Of a stretch of 32,064 nt of DNA, positions 18,856 through 26,712 are shown one piece after another. The notes under the pieces are model-generated. The model ran no database searches. It was not told the DNA's origin and saw nothing but the letters and a program-made list of their open reading frames with translations. A program made the translations under genes and the position numbers. How positions within the stretch are numbered: the first letter of the stretch is position 1; every line of letters begins with the position of its first letter. This DNA comes from Betaproteobacteria bacterium (GTDB taxonomy: Bacteria; Pseudomonadota; Gammaproteobacteria; Burkholderiales; Burkholderiaceae_C): positions 1 through 32,064 of the forward strand of contig RFXS01000011.1 of NCBI GenBank assembly GCA_009921465.1, in the 5' to 3' direction.

Positions 18856-19840
18856 TGATGACCCAATCTGTGGTCCATTCCATCATGGTCTTTAAATCGA
18901 TCCGTGGTACGCCAAATAGACCTTGTGATATGCGGGTATCAACCAGCCACGCACTGGTGGCTTCTTGACCAATGATGTTTGCAGTTTTTCCCATGAGCTT
19001 TGCAAATGATTGTGCCAACCAGCGGATGCTGGTTTTGTCGGGGCCAGTGATATTGATGGGGGACATGGGATCGGTGCAGTGCAGCAGCAAGCGCAAGGCC
19101 TGTTCATTGGCATCGCCTTGCCAAATCACGTTGACGTATCCCATGGAGACATCAATGGGCTGTCCTTTGAAAACGGCATGGGCCACGTCATACAAAACCC
19201 CATAGCGCATGTCAATGGCATATGACAGCCGCATCAACCTTCCCTGGGTGTGCTGTTCCTTTGAGCGATGCAAAAACATTTGCTCTCGTCCAACGCAGGT
19301 CTGTGCGTAAATTCCCGGTGGCGGCTCAGCAGGTACAGACTCTGTGGCACCTGCGCTTGAAGTGTCGACAAATGGGTAGACGCAAGCGGTGGACAGCACC
19401 ACCATGCGCGATTGTGAAAACACGGTAGCGACGACAAATGGCACGCCGGCATTGACGGCCCAAGTCATTTCGGGGTGGTTATTGGCTCCAAATTTATGAC
19501 CGGCCATGAAGATGATGTTTTCAATTTGGGGCAGTTTCTGAACAGCCTTCAGATCCAGCAGGTCACAGGCAATGCATTCGATACCTTGTTTCTCTAATTT
19601 GGCTTTCAAACCTAGTTCTGTGAAGCGGGCCACGCCAATCACCCGCTTGTGCGGTGCCGCTCGCTTGGCCAAGCGGGCCAATGTGGGGCCCATCTTGCCG
19701 CCCACGCCCAGAATCATCACATCGCCTTGCATGGCCTCCATGTCGCGAATCAGCATGGGGGAGGGCTCGGTCATGAAGTCCTCAAGCGACTCAATGTTGC
19801 TAAAGCGATGGGGACAATTGATGGTAGGTATTGTTTGCAT
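18797..19840 (-). CDS. NAD(P)-dependent epimerase/dehydratase (SDR family)
   Basis: GDVMILGVGGKMGPTLARLAKRAAPHKRVIGVARF Rossmann motif; STACVYPFVDTSSAGATESVPAEPPPGIYAQTCVGREQMF. Proposed start ATG at 19840 (MQTIPTINCPHRF); track start at 20002 extends further upstream. Confidence 0.82.
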   Translation of the reverse strand: MQTIPTINCPHRFSNIESLEDFMTEPSPMLIRDMEAMQGDVMILGVGGKMGPTLARLAKRAAPHKRVIGVARFTELGLKAKLEKQGIECIACDLLDLKAVQKLPQIENIIFMAGHKFGANNHPEMTWAVNAGVPFVVATVFSQSRMVVLSTACVYPFVDTSSAGATESVPAEPPPGIYAQTCVGREQMFLHRSKEQHTQGRLMRLSYAIDMRYGVLYDVAHAVFKGQPIDVSMGYVNVIWQGDANEQALRLLLHCTDPMSPINITGPDKTSIRWLAQSFAKLMGKTANIIGQEATSAWLVDTRISQGLFGVPRIDLKTMMEWTTDWVINEMPILGKATHFGTRDGKY

Positions 19841-20085
19841 GGGAAGCATCTGTCTCAAAGTGGTTCTTTTATATTTGTAAATCGATACGGCCAAGCGATT
19901 TTTGATGGCCGAGATTCTTACGTTTGACTCCTCTTGGCTGTCTGAGTATAGGTATGCAGATCTGGACCTCGGGTTGAGGGTAAATCCCGATAAGTCTGGC
20001 ATTACATATCATCACAATTGGGTTCTTCTTTCGGCCCCATCAAAGCCGTATCCTCCATATATCCATCCTAGGCGACAAGCAAAAA

Positions 20086-21150
20086 ATGAAAAATTTATTT
20101 TTGACCATATCCGTATCGTTGCTCGCAACCGCTTGCGCGCACCATCATCCTGGTTCAGCGCTGGGAAATGCACCGGACCACTTTGGTGTGAAGGAAGTTG
20201 GGAGCTTTCACATTGGCGGCCGCCAGGTCACCTTGTCTGGCTTGCCAGAAAAAGAGATCGTTTTCACGGCAGGGGCTGCACCCTTTAAGGTCAACCCCAA
20301 TGGTGACTTTGAGGTTGAGCAAATGTATGTGCAGTATGTCAAATTGCATGAACACTCCCGTAAAGCACGCTACCCTTTGCTGATGTGGCATGGCGGGGGC
20401 TTGTCGGGTGTGACTTGGGAGACCAAACCTGACGGCAAACCGGGTTGGCAAAATTTCTTTCTGAAAGCTGGGCATGACGTGTATGTCAGCGATGCCGTTG
20501 AACGAGGCCGGGCCTCTTGGGCGCGTTACCCAGAAATTTTTAAGACAGAGCCCTTTTTTCGGACCAAAAAGGAGGGCTGGGAGTTGTTTCGACTTGGCCC
20601 TGAGGGCTCTTACCAAACTGACCCTGCCAAACGAGTGGCTTATCCAGAGGGAACCCAGTTTCCGGTTGAGGCTTTTGAGCAGTTTGCAAAACAAGGCATT
20701 CCCCGCTGGGCCACAAATGACCCCGCCACACAATTGGCTTACGATCAATATGTACAAAAAGTTTGTCCATGTGTGATCATGGTTCACAGTCAAGGTGGAA
20801 ACTTTACATTTAACGCCGCACTCAAGGCACCGGGTATGGTGAAGGCGGTCATTGCCATTGAACCATCGGGCGTGCCCGGTGAAAAGGCCGATCTCACACC
20901 CCTCATAGGAATTCCTCATTTATTTGTTTGGGGCGACTACCTGGAAAGGTATCCGCTTTGGCAAAAAATCACGCCCAATGTGGACCGGTTTGAGCAGGCA
21001 TTGCGCAATCAAGGAACAGATGTCACCCGCATTGACCTGCCTAAAACGGGTGTCCGTGGAAATTCACACATGCTGATGATGGACCGCAACTCGGATGCCA
21101 TTGCACAGATGATTCAAGACTGGATGGTTGCCAAGAACTTATCCCGTTAA
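20086..21150 (+). CDS. alpha/beta-hydrolase (esterase), putative lipoprotein
   Basis: N-terminus MKNLFLTISVSLLATACAHH is lipobox-like (LLATAC); LLMWHGGGLSGVTWETKPDGKPGWQNFFLKAGHDVYVSDAVERGRASWA; nucleophile-elbow-like VHSQGGNFTF; C-terminal GNSHMLMMDRNSD candidate catalytic His. Confidence 0.85.
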   Translation: MKNLFLTISVSLLATACAHHHPGSALGNAPDHFGVKEVGSFHIGGRQVTLSGLPEKEIVFTAGAAPFKVNPNGDFEVEQMYVQYVKLHEHSRKARYPLLMWHGGGLSGVTWETKPDGKPGWQNFFLKAGHDVYVSDAVERGRASWARYPEIFKTEPFFRTKKEGWELFRLGPEGSYQTDPAKRVAYPEGTQFPVEAFEQFAKQGIPRWATNDPATQLAYDQYVQKVCPCVIMVHSQGGNFTFNAALKAPGMVKAVIAIEPSGVPGEKADLTPLIGIPHLFVWGDYLERYPLWQKITPNVDRFEQALRNQGTDVTRIDLPKTGVRGNSHMLMMDRNSDAIAQMIQDWMVAKNLSR

Positions 21151-21335
21151 AGGATTTTGAGCCAATGGGGCGATGAGAACAACCTGCACAGCCAACACAG
21201 CCAACACAGACAGCTTGCCAGCAATGACATAATCTGACTGAGTATGACCGCTTCTGATAAAGAATGCAGGTACAGTGCTTCAACAACTCAGACCTTCGGT
21301 CTTGACTCAATTGGCACTCAACGCTCTTATTTGAC

Positions 21336-21983
21336 ATGCTGCAACCGCTGATCAGCCTTTGGCGACACCATTCGCGCGTCACCTTTTACGATGCTGTGGC
21401 CTCGCGAGAAACTGTGGAGGCAGATTTTTCAGGACTTCACTTTGGTTCTCCCATTGGGATGCGCCGTCACTTCTCCCACGTCGATGAAGCTTTGTCTTAT
21501 TTGAGATTTTGGATGGGTGACCCAGGTGCTGTTTCCGAGTTGCGCTGGTTGCTTCATAAAACTGGCCCAGCCCTATCGGGTGCCAGGGGCGGTCCTGAGC
21601 AATGGCTACAAGTTTTGGCAGGACGAATGCAAAGTGGTGGCTTGGTCATCATGGAAGAGACGGCCAAAAAACAGTTCTTGGGAAAAATGGTGGCACCACC
21701 TGCCGCCACTGGATTGGCGTCATTGACTTCACTGGCTGACCTGGCCAATTTGACCTCGGTACCGCTGCCCTCTACGTTGTTGCCTGATTTGGAGTCTCTT
21801 CAAATTGAGAACGTGCAGGTGTTACCCGAGATTGAAGAAGCCCTTGAGCAGGTGACGTTGGCAATGTCTGAAGTGTCGAACTTTTCAATCAGTTTGTCGC
21901 CTGCGCCCACGAAAGTGGCAGATATTCAGGGTTCCATGACAAAAGTTGGCGGCCAGGTCCAGTCGACTTTGACATCGCTTTAA
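21336..21983 (+). CDS. hypothetical protein (215 aa), upstream of T6SS genes
   Basis: Long ORF, ATG start, first of three same-strand ORFs leading into tssB. All four Trp are within the first ~90 aa (LISLWRHH, LRFWMGD, ELRWLLH, EQWLQV); the C-terminal half is helix-forming and Leu/Ala/Ser rich. Confidence 0.72.
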   Translation: MLQPLISLWRHHSRVTFYDAVASRETVEADFSGLHFGSPIGMRRHFSHVDEALSYLRFWMGDPGAVSELRWLLHKTGPALSGARGGPEQWLQVLAGRMQSGGLVIMEETAKKQFLGKMVAPPAATGLASLTSLADLANLTSVPLPSTLLPDLESLQIENVQVLPEIEEALEQVTLAMSEVSNFSISLSPAPTKVADIQGSMTKVGGQVQSTLTSL

Positions 21984-21996
21984 TTGACAAAAAACT

Positions 21997-24132
21997 TTGA
22001 AGCTCGTTGATCGCACGCTGACCACCATCACAGATGGCTCTTCGAAAATCGAGGTGGCCATTGGTCAAGCTGCAAATGAAATTGCTTCAGAGGTTTCGGC
22101 GCTGCCAGATAAAGTGATGGCGTTGTTGGGTGATATGGCTCAAAGTTTTCAAGCCATCGCTTTCAAGCTGGCAGAAATTCCTGCCATCATCAACCCACTG
22201 CCCATCGTGGCTCCGCTGCCAAATCAGATTGGCAATGTATGTGAGCAAATAAAGCAAATTTGTACAGAGGCAGCCCAAATTCCGGTGACCCTTGTTGCGC
22301 AAGCCTCAAAGGTGCAACCCATCGCTTCACAAGCCAGCGAAGCGGCCAATGCCCTGACCGACCTACCAGCCCAATTGATGGCCTTGGCTCCAGATGTGCC
22401 CGAGCAACTCAAGCCCCTGTCTGGCTTGGCAGAAATGGCGCAATCTCTCATAGACAAAGCAGAAACTGCAAAAGATATTGCGCTGCCTTTCATTGAACAG
22501 ACCACCCCACTGACCGTGGAGTTGCAAAGCATCGAACTTGCACTGCAAAAATTAGCCCAAAGTGGCGTGGCCAGCTCACAAATCACAGCACCACTGCACA
22601 CTCGCGAAGCAGATTTACGGTCCCAAATTCAATCGCAATTTGATGTATTGCGCCAGCAAATTGACCAATTGAAGTCAGACTTGCTCGACGATGTGTCTGA
22701 CATGCGGCAAGTGGTTTCAGATGTTGAAAAAGCTTTGTTGGAAGTGCTCGCGCAAGCGAAAGATCAGATTCAATCTGTGATGGAAAAAGGTCTTGCCCCA
22801 TTGCAGGCAACCAAAACTTACGTGGTCGATTTTCAAGCAAAAGTAGACGATGAAGCCCAGCATTGTGAGGGTCTTTTTGACCAAGCTCAAAACACCATGG
22901 ATGAGCTGATCTCTCACTTGCGTGAGTCAATCGATAGGGCGCGGGAGAGTCTCAGTGGAATAGGCGATCTATTGACAGAAGCTGGAGTCGACACACAGTC
23001 GCTGATGGATAAATCGATTGAACCGATTGATCTCCTCAAGGAGACGGCAGATGCCTGCATGGATGCCATAGATAAAGCCGTCGCCGTGATAGATGAGCAA
23101 ATTGAGGCCGTGAAAATTAATTTAGATGATATTTCCCAGGAGGCGGAAAACACGAAATCAACTCTGCGAAATTTGCCCGAAGAATTCAATCCGGTCAGAG
23201 AATATATCTCAACGGCTTCAGATGAGATCGACAGCATCAAGTCAAAAATTCCTGGTTTTGTGAGTCAAGCGTTAGGGGCACTCAGCGCTGGCAGTTCAGA
23301 GCTTGAGCAAGCAGATGCTTTGTGTGACAACGCTATAGATATTTGTACGCGGCACATGGCAACAGCTCCTCCTTTGGCGATATCCAAAGGATTGTTTCAA
23401 GGAGCGAAAGCTGGCATTGTTACTTTGCAAAAATCAATCACTTCTGCTGTGGATTTGGTGACGGCTTCTGGGACATCGGCCACTGCTTTGATGGATCAGG
23501 CCCAGGCCTTGGTATTGGCTCTCAACCCATTGTTGGATCAGGTATTGGAAAAGCTACAGCAGGCGATCGATGCGTTGATTGGATTACTCGCTCAGCTCCA
23601 AAAAGGAATTGAAACAGCCAAATCAGCTTTGGATGCCATCTTAGATACGGTCCTTGGCTCAGTGCGTTTGATTCGGGAACAGCTTGACGGGTTGCTAGAC
23701 AGTGTCCATGAACAAGCTCAAGCGTATCTGGAAAAGATTCAGCTGCAACCACTGATAGATGACTTGCTCGATAAGTTAGACGAAATTGCCGCTTCTATAT
23801 TTGATCCGATCGATGAGAAGATTAACGAATCTTCTGGGACCATATCGACCTTTGTCAAAGATTCAAAATCAATTGTTTCAGATGCCGTAACCGCCCTGCG
23901 CTCTGAACTGGATAAGCTCATTGCCTTGCTAGATGAGGCTGATGAGGCAGGGCAGAGCCAAGTCGGTGAATTGGATGTGCTGTTTGAGAAAATACAAGGG
24001 GCATGGTCCGATTTGGAATCCAAGACAGATCTGCAAATCGACAATACCAGTGCTTACATGGATCAATTAATTGATCAAATCCTGAGTGATTCAGCCAATC
24101 AAATGGGGATTCAATGGCCGGCACATACATGA
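21997..24132 (+). CDS. hypothetical coiled-coil-rich protein (711 aa)
   Basis: Very long uninterrupted ORF, TTG start proposed at 21997. Almost entirely heptad-like Leu/Ile/Ala/Gln/Glu/Asp helical sequence; only two Trp, both near the C-terminus (GAWSDLE, IQWPAHT); two CxxxxxxC motifs (CEQIKQIC, CDNAIDIC). Confidence 0.75.
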   Translation: MKLVDRTLTTITDGSSKIEVAIGQAANEIASEVSALPDKVMALLGDMAQSFQAIAFKLAEIPAIINPLPIVAPLPNQIGNVCEQIKQICTEAAQIPVTLVAQASKVQPIASQASEAANALTDLPAQLMALAPDVPEQLKPLSGLAEMAQSLIDKAETAKDIALPFIEQTTPLTVELQSIELALQKLAQSGVASSQITAPLHTREADLRSQIQSQFDVLRQQIDQLKSDLLDDVSDMRQVVSDVEKALLEVLAQAKDQIQSVMEKGLAPLQATKTYVVDFQAKVDDEAQHCEGLFDQAQNTMDELISHLRESIDRARESLSGIGDLLTEAGVDTQSLMDKSIEPIDLLKETADACMDAIDKAVAVIDEQIEAVKINLDDISQEAENTKSTLRNLPEEFNPVREYISTASDEIDSIKSKIPGFVSQALGALSAGSSELEQADALCDNAIDICTRHMATAPPLAISKGLFQGAKAGIVTLQKSITSAVDLVTASGTSATALMDQAQALVLALNPLLDQVLEKLQQAIDALIGLLAQLQKGIETAKSALDAILDTVLGSVRLIREQLDGLLDSVHEQAQAYLEKIQLQPLIDDLLDKLDEIAASIFDPIDEKINESSGTISTFVKDSKSIVSDAVTALRSELDKLIALLDEADEAGQSQVGELDVLFEKIQGAWSDLESKTDLQIDNTSAYMDQLIDQILSDSANQMGIQWPAHT

Positions 24133-24134
24133 CG

Positions 24135-24155
24135 CTGACTGACCGATCCAGTCAG
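24135..24155 (+). repeat. inverted repeat / hairpin CTGACTG-ACCGATC-CAGTCAG between the 711-aa and 558-aa ORFs
   Basis: Perfect 7-bp arms, 7-nt loop, immediately after the TGA at 24130-24132 and before ATG at 24179. Confidence 0.5.
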
Positions 24156-24178
24156 TTGCGTTTGCAAAGGTATTTGAC

Positions 24179-25855
24179 ATGACCATTTCGCGCGATGAGG
24201 CTTTGAATTTCAGTTCGATAGATGCGGGTGTCCAATCACTGTTAGATCAAAACAGCCAGGCCAATGATCAGTGGTTGAGTGATGCATCAGCGCAAGCAGA
24301 TGACATGAACTCCCAACTAAATGATCAGTCGTCAAAAGTTGAGGCCTCTTCGTCGGATATTCAAAAAGCCACAGAGGGCATCCAAGCGCAGGCTGATCAA
24401 GTCGCCTCGCAAGCCGATCAATTCAATGATCTGCCCTCTGAAATTGAAAATGGCTTGAATGATGCGAAGTTTCAAGCCAATCAGTCCGTGGTGGTTGCTC
24501 AGCCAGCAGCAGATCTGGCCCAAAGTAATCTTGAGAAAACCGGTTCTGAGTCTGCTTCCATTGGGCAGGGGGTCAGCGAAGAGGTGCAAAGTTCGACTTC
24601 GCAATTACAACCAGCCTTCGCTGATGCAAAGTCTGCGGCCGATCAAACCAATGCTTCACAAATAGCGCTACTTGATCAAGTGTCCTTGGGCAATTCAGAC
24701 ATGGACCTGTCAGTTGCAGATGCCAATTCACAAGCCAATGACTTGACACATCAAGCCCTAGCGGAGGTAAACAAAGCGCAGTCTGCCGTCGAGGCGGTTC
24801 AGGCTGACATTCAGGCGCTTAGGCAAGATGTGATCACTGCTGAAACCATTGTGGACGAAGAGGTCGTCAAGCGTGGGGGCGAGTCAAAAATGCTTGCCGT
24901 CAATCCGAGTGCTTCGCAAGATTTGGCTGAGCCTAAAACAAATATTTCATCAGGGAATGGCAATGCGGGTGTTTCACCCGATGTACAAGGGGGCCCGGAA
25001 ACCAAATCAACTGCAAGCGATCATGGTGTTGCTGAGGGCGATTCACCTGAGACAGATCAAATTCAGGATGATGGTGTCTCTGCAGTTCAAAGTGCCGCAT
25101 CGGAAGATTCAACTGCTGACAAAGTCATGCCAGAAGAAGCCGGCCAAGGCGAACCATCTTCGCCATCTGAGATCCCAAAGGACGCCAGTGAAGAATCACC
25201 CAAAGACGGTGGTAAAAAGGAAGAGGCAGCACCTGCGGAGTCAGCGCAAGTTGATGCAGCATCCGACGTGACGACCTTAGATGAGGCGGCAACTTCAGAT
25301 GATGCGTTACAAAAAGAGGAGGCTACGCCAGCCACTGAAGCCATTGCCGATGGGGCATCTGATGCACAAGAGGGTGCGGCAGTGGCTAAAGAGGTATTGG
25401 ATGATGCCCAGCCTGAGCTCAAAACAATCGCTGATGCACCCACATCTGGGGAGACCGGCGATACCGTCCCTGAATTGACCGATTCAAAGGTTGATAAAAA
25501 AGAATCTGAAAGCGCAGCGCCTGCTGTAGCTTCTCCTTCCGAATTGGCATCAGTGGATATCGATGCGCAAGTCGTTGAAAAGTTGGCAGTCGATGGCGCC
25601 ATAAAAACGGCAGCGCTCTCAAAAGCTGCATTGGTTGCGGTTCCAATCCCAACAGCAATCGAAATGAAGACGCCATCGGCTGCAGTTCCCAAGCCAAGTT
25701 TGCTTTTGCACGAGCGGCCCACCAATGCGGTGTCAGAGCACATGCACCAGCCCAGCAACAACATCTATTCAGGCTCTGAAATTTCGAAGCCTTTGCTCGA
25801 AGCCAAAGCCAAGGATTCTTTTATCAAGAAACTGATGAGGTTCTTTAGGCTTTGA
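24179..25855 (+). CDS. hypothetical protein (558 aa): Gln/Ala/Ser/Asp-rich helical N-terminal half, acidic low-complexity middle, basic C-terminal tail
   Basis: ATG start; SQANDQ/AQADD/AQADQ/SQADQ/SQANDL recurring; acidic E/D/A/P/S-rich middle (~aa 250-440); C-terminus KAKDSFIKKLMRFFRL. Confidence 0.75.
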   Translation: MTISRDEALNFSSIDAGVQSLLDQNSQANDQWLSDASAQADDMNSQLNDQSSKVEASSSDIQKATEGIQAQADQVASQADQFNDLPSEIENGLNDAKFQANQSVVVAQPAADLAQSNLEKTGSESASIGQGVSEEVQSSTSQLQPAFADAKSAADQTNASQIALLDQVSLGNSDMDLSVADANSQANDLTHQALAEVNKAQSAVEAVQADIQALRQDVITAETIVDEEVVKRGGESKMLAVNPSASQDLAEPKTNISSGNGNAGVSPDVQGGPETKSTASDHGVAEGDSPETDQIQDDGVSAVQSAASEDSTADKVMPEEAGQGEPSSPSEIPKDASEESPKDGGKKEEAAPAESAQVDAASDVTTLDEAATSDDALQKEEATPATEAIADGASDAQEGAAVAKEVLDDAQPELKTIADAPTSGETGDTVPELTDSKVDKKESESAAPAVASPSELASVDIDAQVVEKLAVDGAIKTAALSKAALVAVPIPTAIEMKTPSAAVPKPSLLLHERPTNAVSEHMHQPSNNIYSGSEISKPLLEAKAKDSFIKKLMRFFRL

Positions 25856-25881
25856 TGCCGATGCTTTTTTCTCATTAACAA

Positions 25882-25896
25882 ACCAATTAAATTGGT
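25882..25896. repeat. perfect AT-rich palindrome ACCAATT-A-AATTGGT upstream of tssB (candidate operator)
   Basis: 7-bp arms separated by 1 nt, in the ~270-bp AT-rich intergenic region between the 558-aa ORF and tssB. Confidence 0.45.
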
Positions 25897-26125
25897 AATT
25901 TAGTTTTAAATAAATCCCGTTTTGACGATGTTGGTATTCTTTAATTATTTTTTAAGAAAATCCAGTAAATCGTTGTAATGTCCGTAAAACTCACTTAAAC
26001 TGCCTCCCCCGCTGTGGTATGCGGTGAGCCATGTACCAAAGCCAGATGACATGCTGGATTGCACTCGCAAAGTCACTTGTTTTCCTGGTCAGAATTTTTG
26101 TAATCACTTTTTATGAGGTAAATAA

Positions 26126-26665
26126 ATGTCTGATAGCCTGCAAAAATGGGTGGGGCGCAATCGTCCTCCGCGCGTTCAAATTACCTATGACGTTGAAATA
26201 GGTAATGCGTTCGAAAAAAAGGAATTGCCCTTGGTTGTAGGCCTCATGGCTGATTTGTCTGGACAACCTTTGAATCCATTGCCAAAGTTCAAAGAGCGCC
26301 GTTTTATTGAAATTGATCGCGACAATTTCAATGATGTGATGACAAAAATCGCACCGCGTTTGGATATTTCTGTACCAGACACCCTCAAGGGTGAGGGCAA
26401 CCTCAAGGTGGAACTCAATTTCAGTCAAATTGACCAATTTGAGCCAGAGTCGCTTGTCAATCAAGTGCCTCGCTTAGCCCGACTCTTAGAAGCCCGCCAG
26501 CAATTGCGCGATTTACTGGGCAAGCTAGACGGCAATGATGAGTTGGACGCTTTGCTAGAAAATATTTTGCAAAACACCGAGGACTTGAAATCCCTCAAAG
26601 AATCTACTGGATCAAACGACTCATCTGACTCTGCTGATGACGCATCGGCTGAGGCCACTGCTTAA
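26126..26665 (+). CDS. tssB: type VI secretion system contractile sheath small subunit TssB (VipA)
   Basis: MSDSLQKWVGRNRPPRVQITYDVEIGNAFEKKELPLVVGLMADLSGQPLNPLPKFKERRFIEIDRDNFNDVMTKIAPRLDISVPDTL...; canonical TssB, directly followed by TssC. Confidence 0.98.
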   Translation: MSDSLQKWVGRNRPPRVQITYDVEIGNAFEKKELPLVVGLMADLSGQPLNPLPKFKERRFIEIDRDNFNDVMTKIAPRLDISVPDTLKGEGNLKVELNFSQIDQFEPESLVNQVPRLARLLEARQQLRDLLGKLDGNDELDALLENILQNTEDLKSLKESTGSNDSSDSADDASAEATA

Positions 26666-26712
26666 GTTGCAGCCACGCAATCCCTCAATGGTTTTTGAAA
26701 ACGGACTCAAAA

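Noticed and set aside
21187-21209. 9-nt direct tandem repeat CACAGCCAA (about 2.6 copies) upstream of the 215-aa ORF
   Set aside because: Too short and few copies to call a functional iteron or CRISPR-like repeat; recorded only as local simple repetition.
21308-21335. Possible sigma-54 promoter (TGGCAC...) just before the 215-aa ORF
   Set aside because: GG-to-GC spacing does not fit the -24/-12 consensus and no TTGCA-like -12 element is present.
21989-21995. AAAAAAC slippery heptamer between the 215-aa and 711-aa ORFs (possible programmed -1 frameshift)
   Set aside because: It lies after the TAA of the first ORF, and a -1 shift from that frame would not enter the frame of the 711-aa ORF.
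25087-25764. 225-aa minus-strand Ser/Ala-rich ORF opposite the 558-aa protein
   Set aside because: Composition is the expected antisense of GCA/GAT/TCA-rich low-complexity coding; no start context or domain support.
21336-25855. Tripartite alpha-helical pore-forming toxin interpretation of the three helical ORFs
   Set aside because: Known tripartite alpha-PFT subunits are similar in size (~350-400 aa) with hydrophobic beta-tongue or hairpin segments; here sizes are 215/711/558 aa and no such segment was seen.
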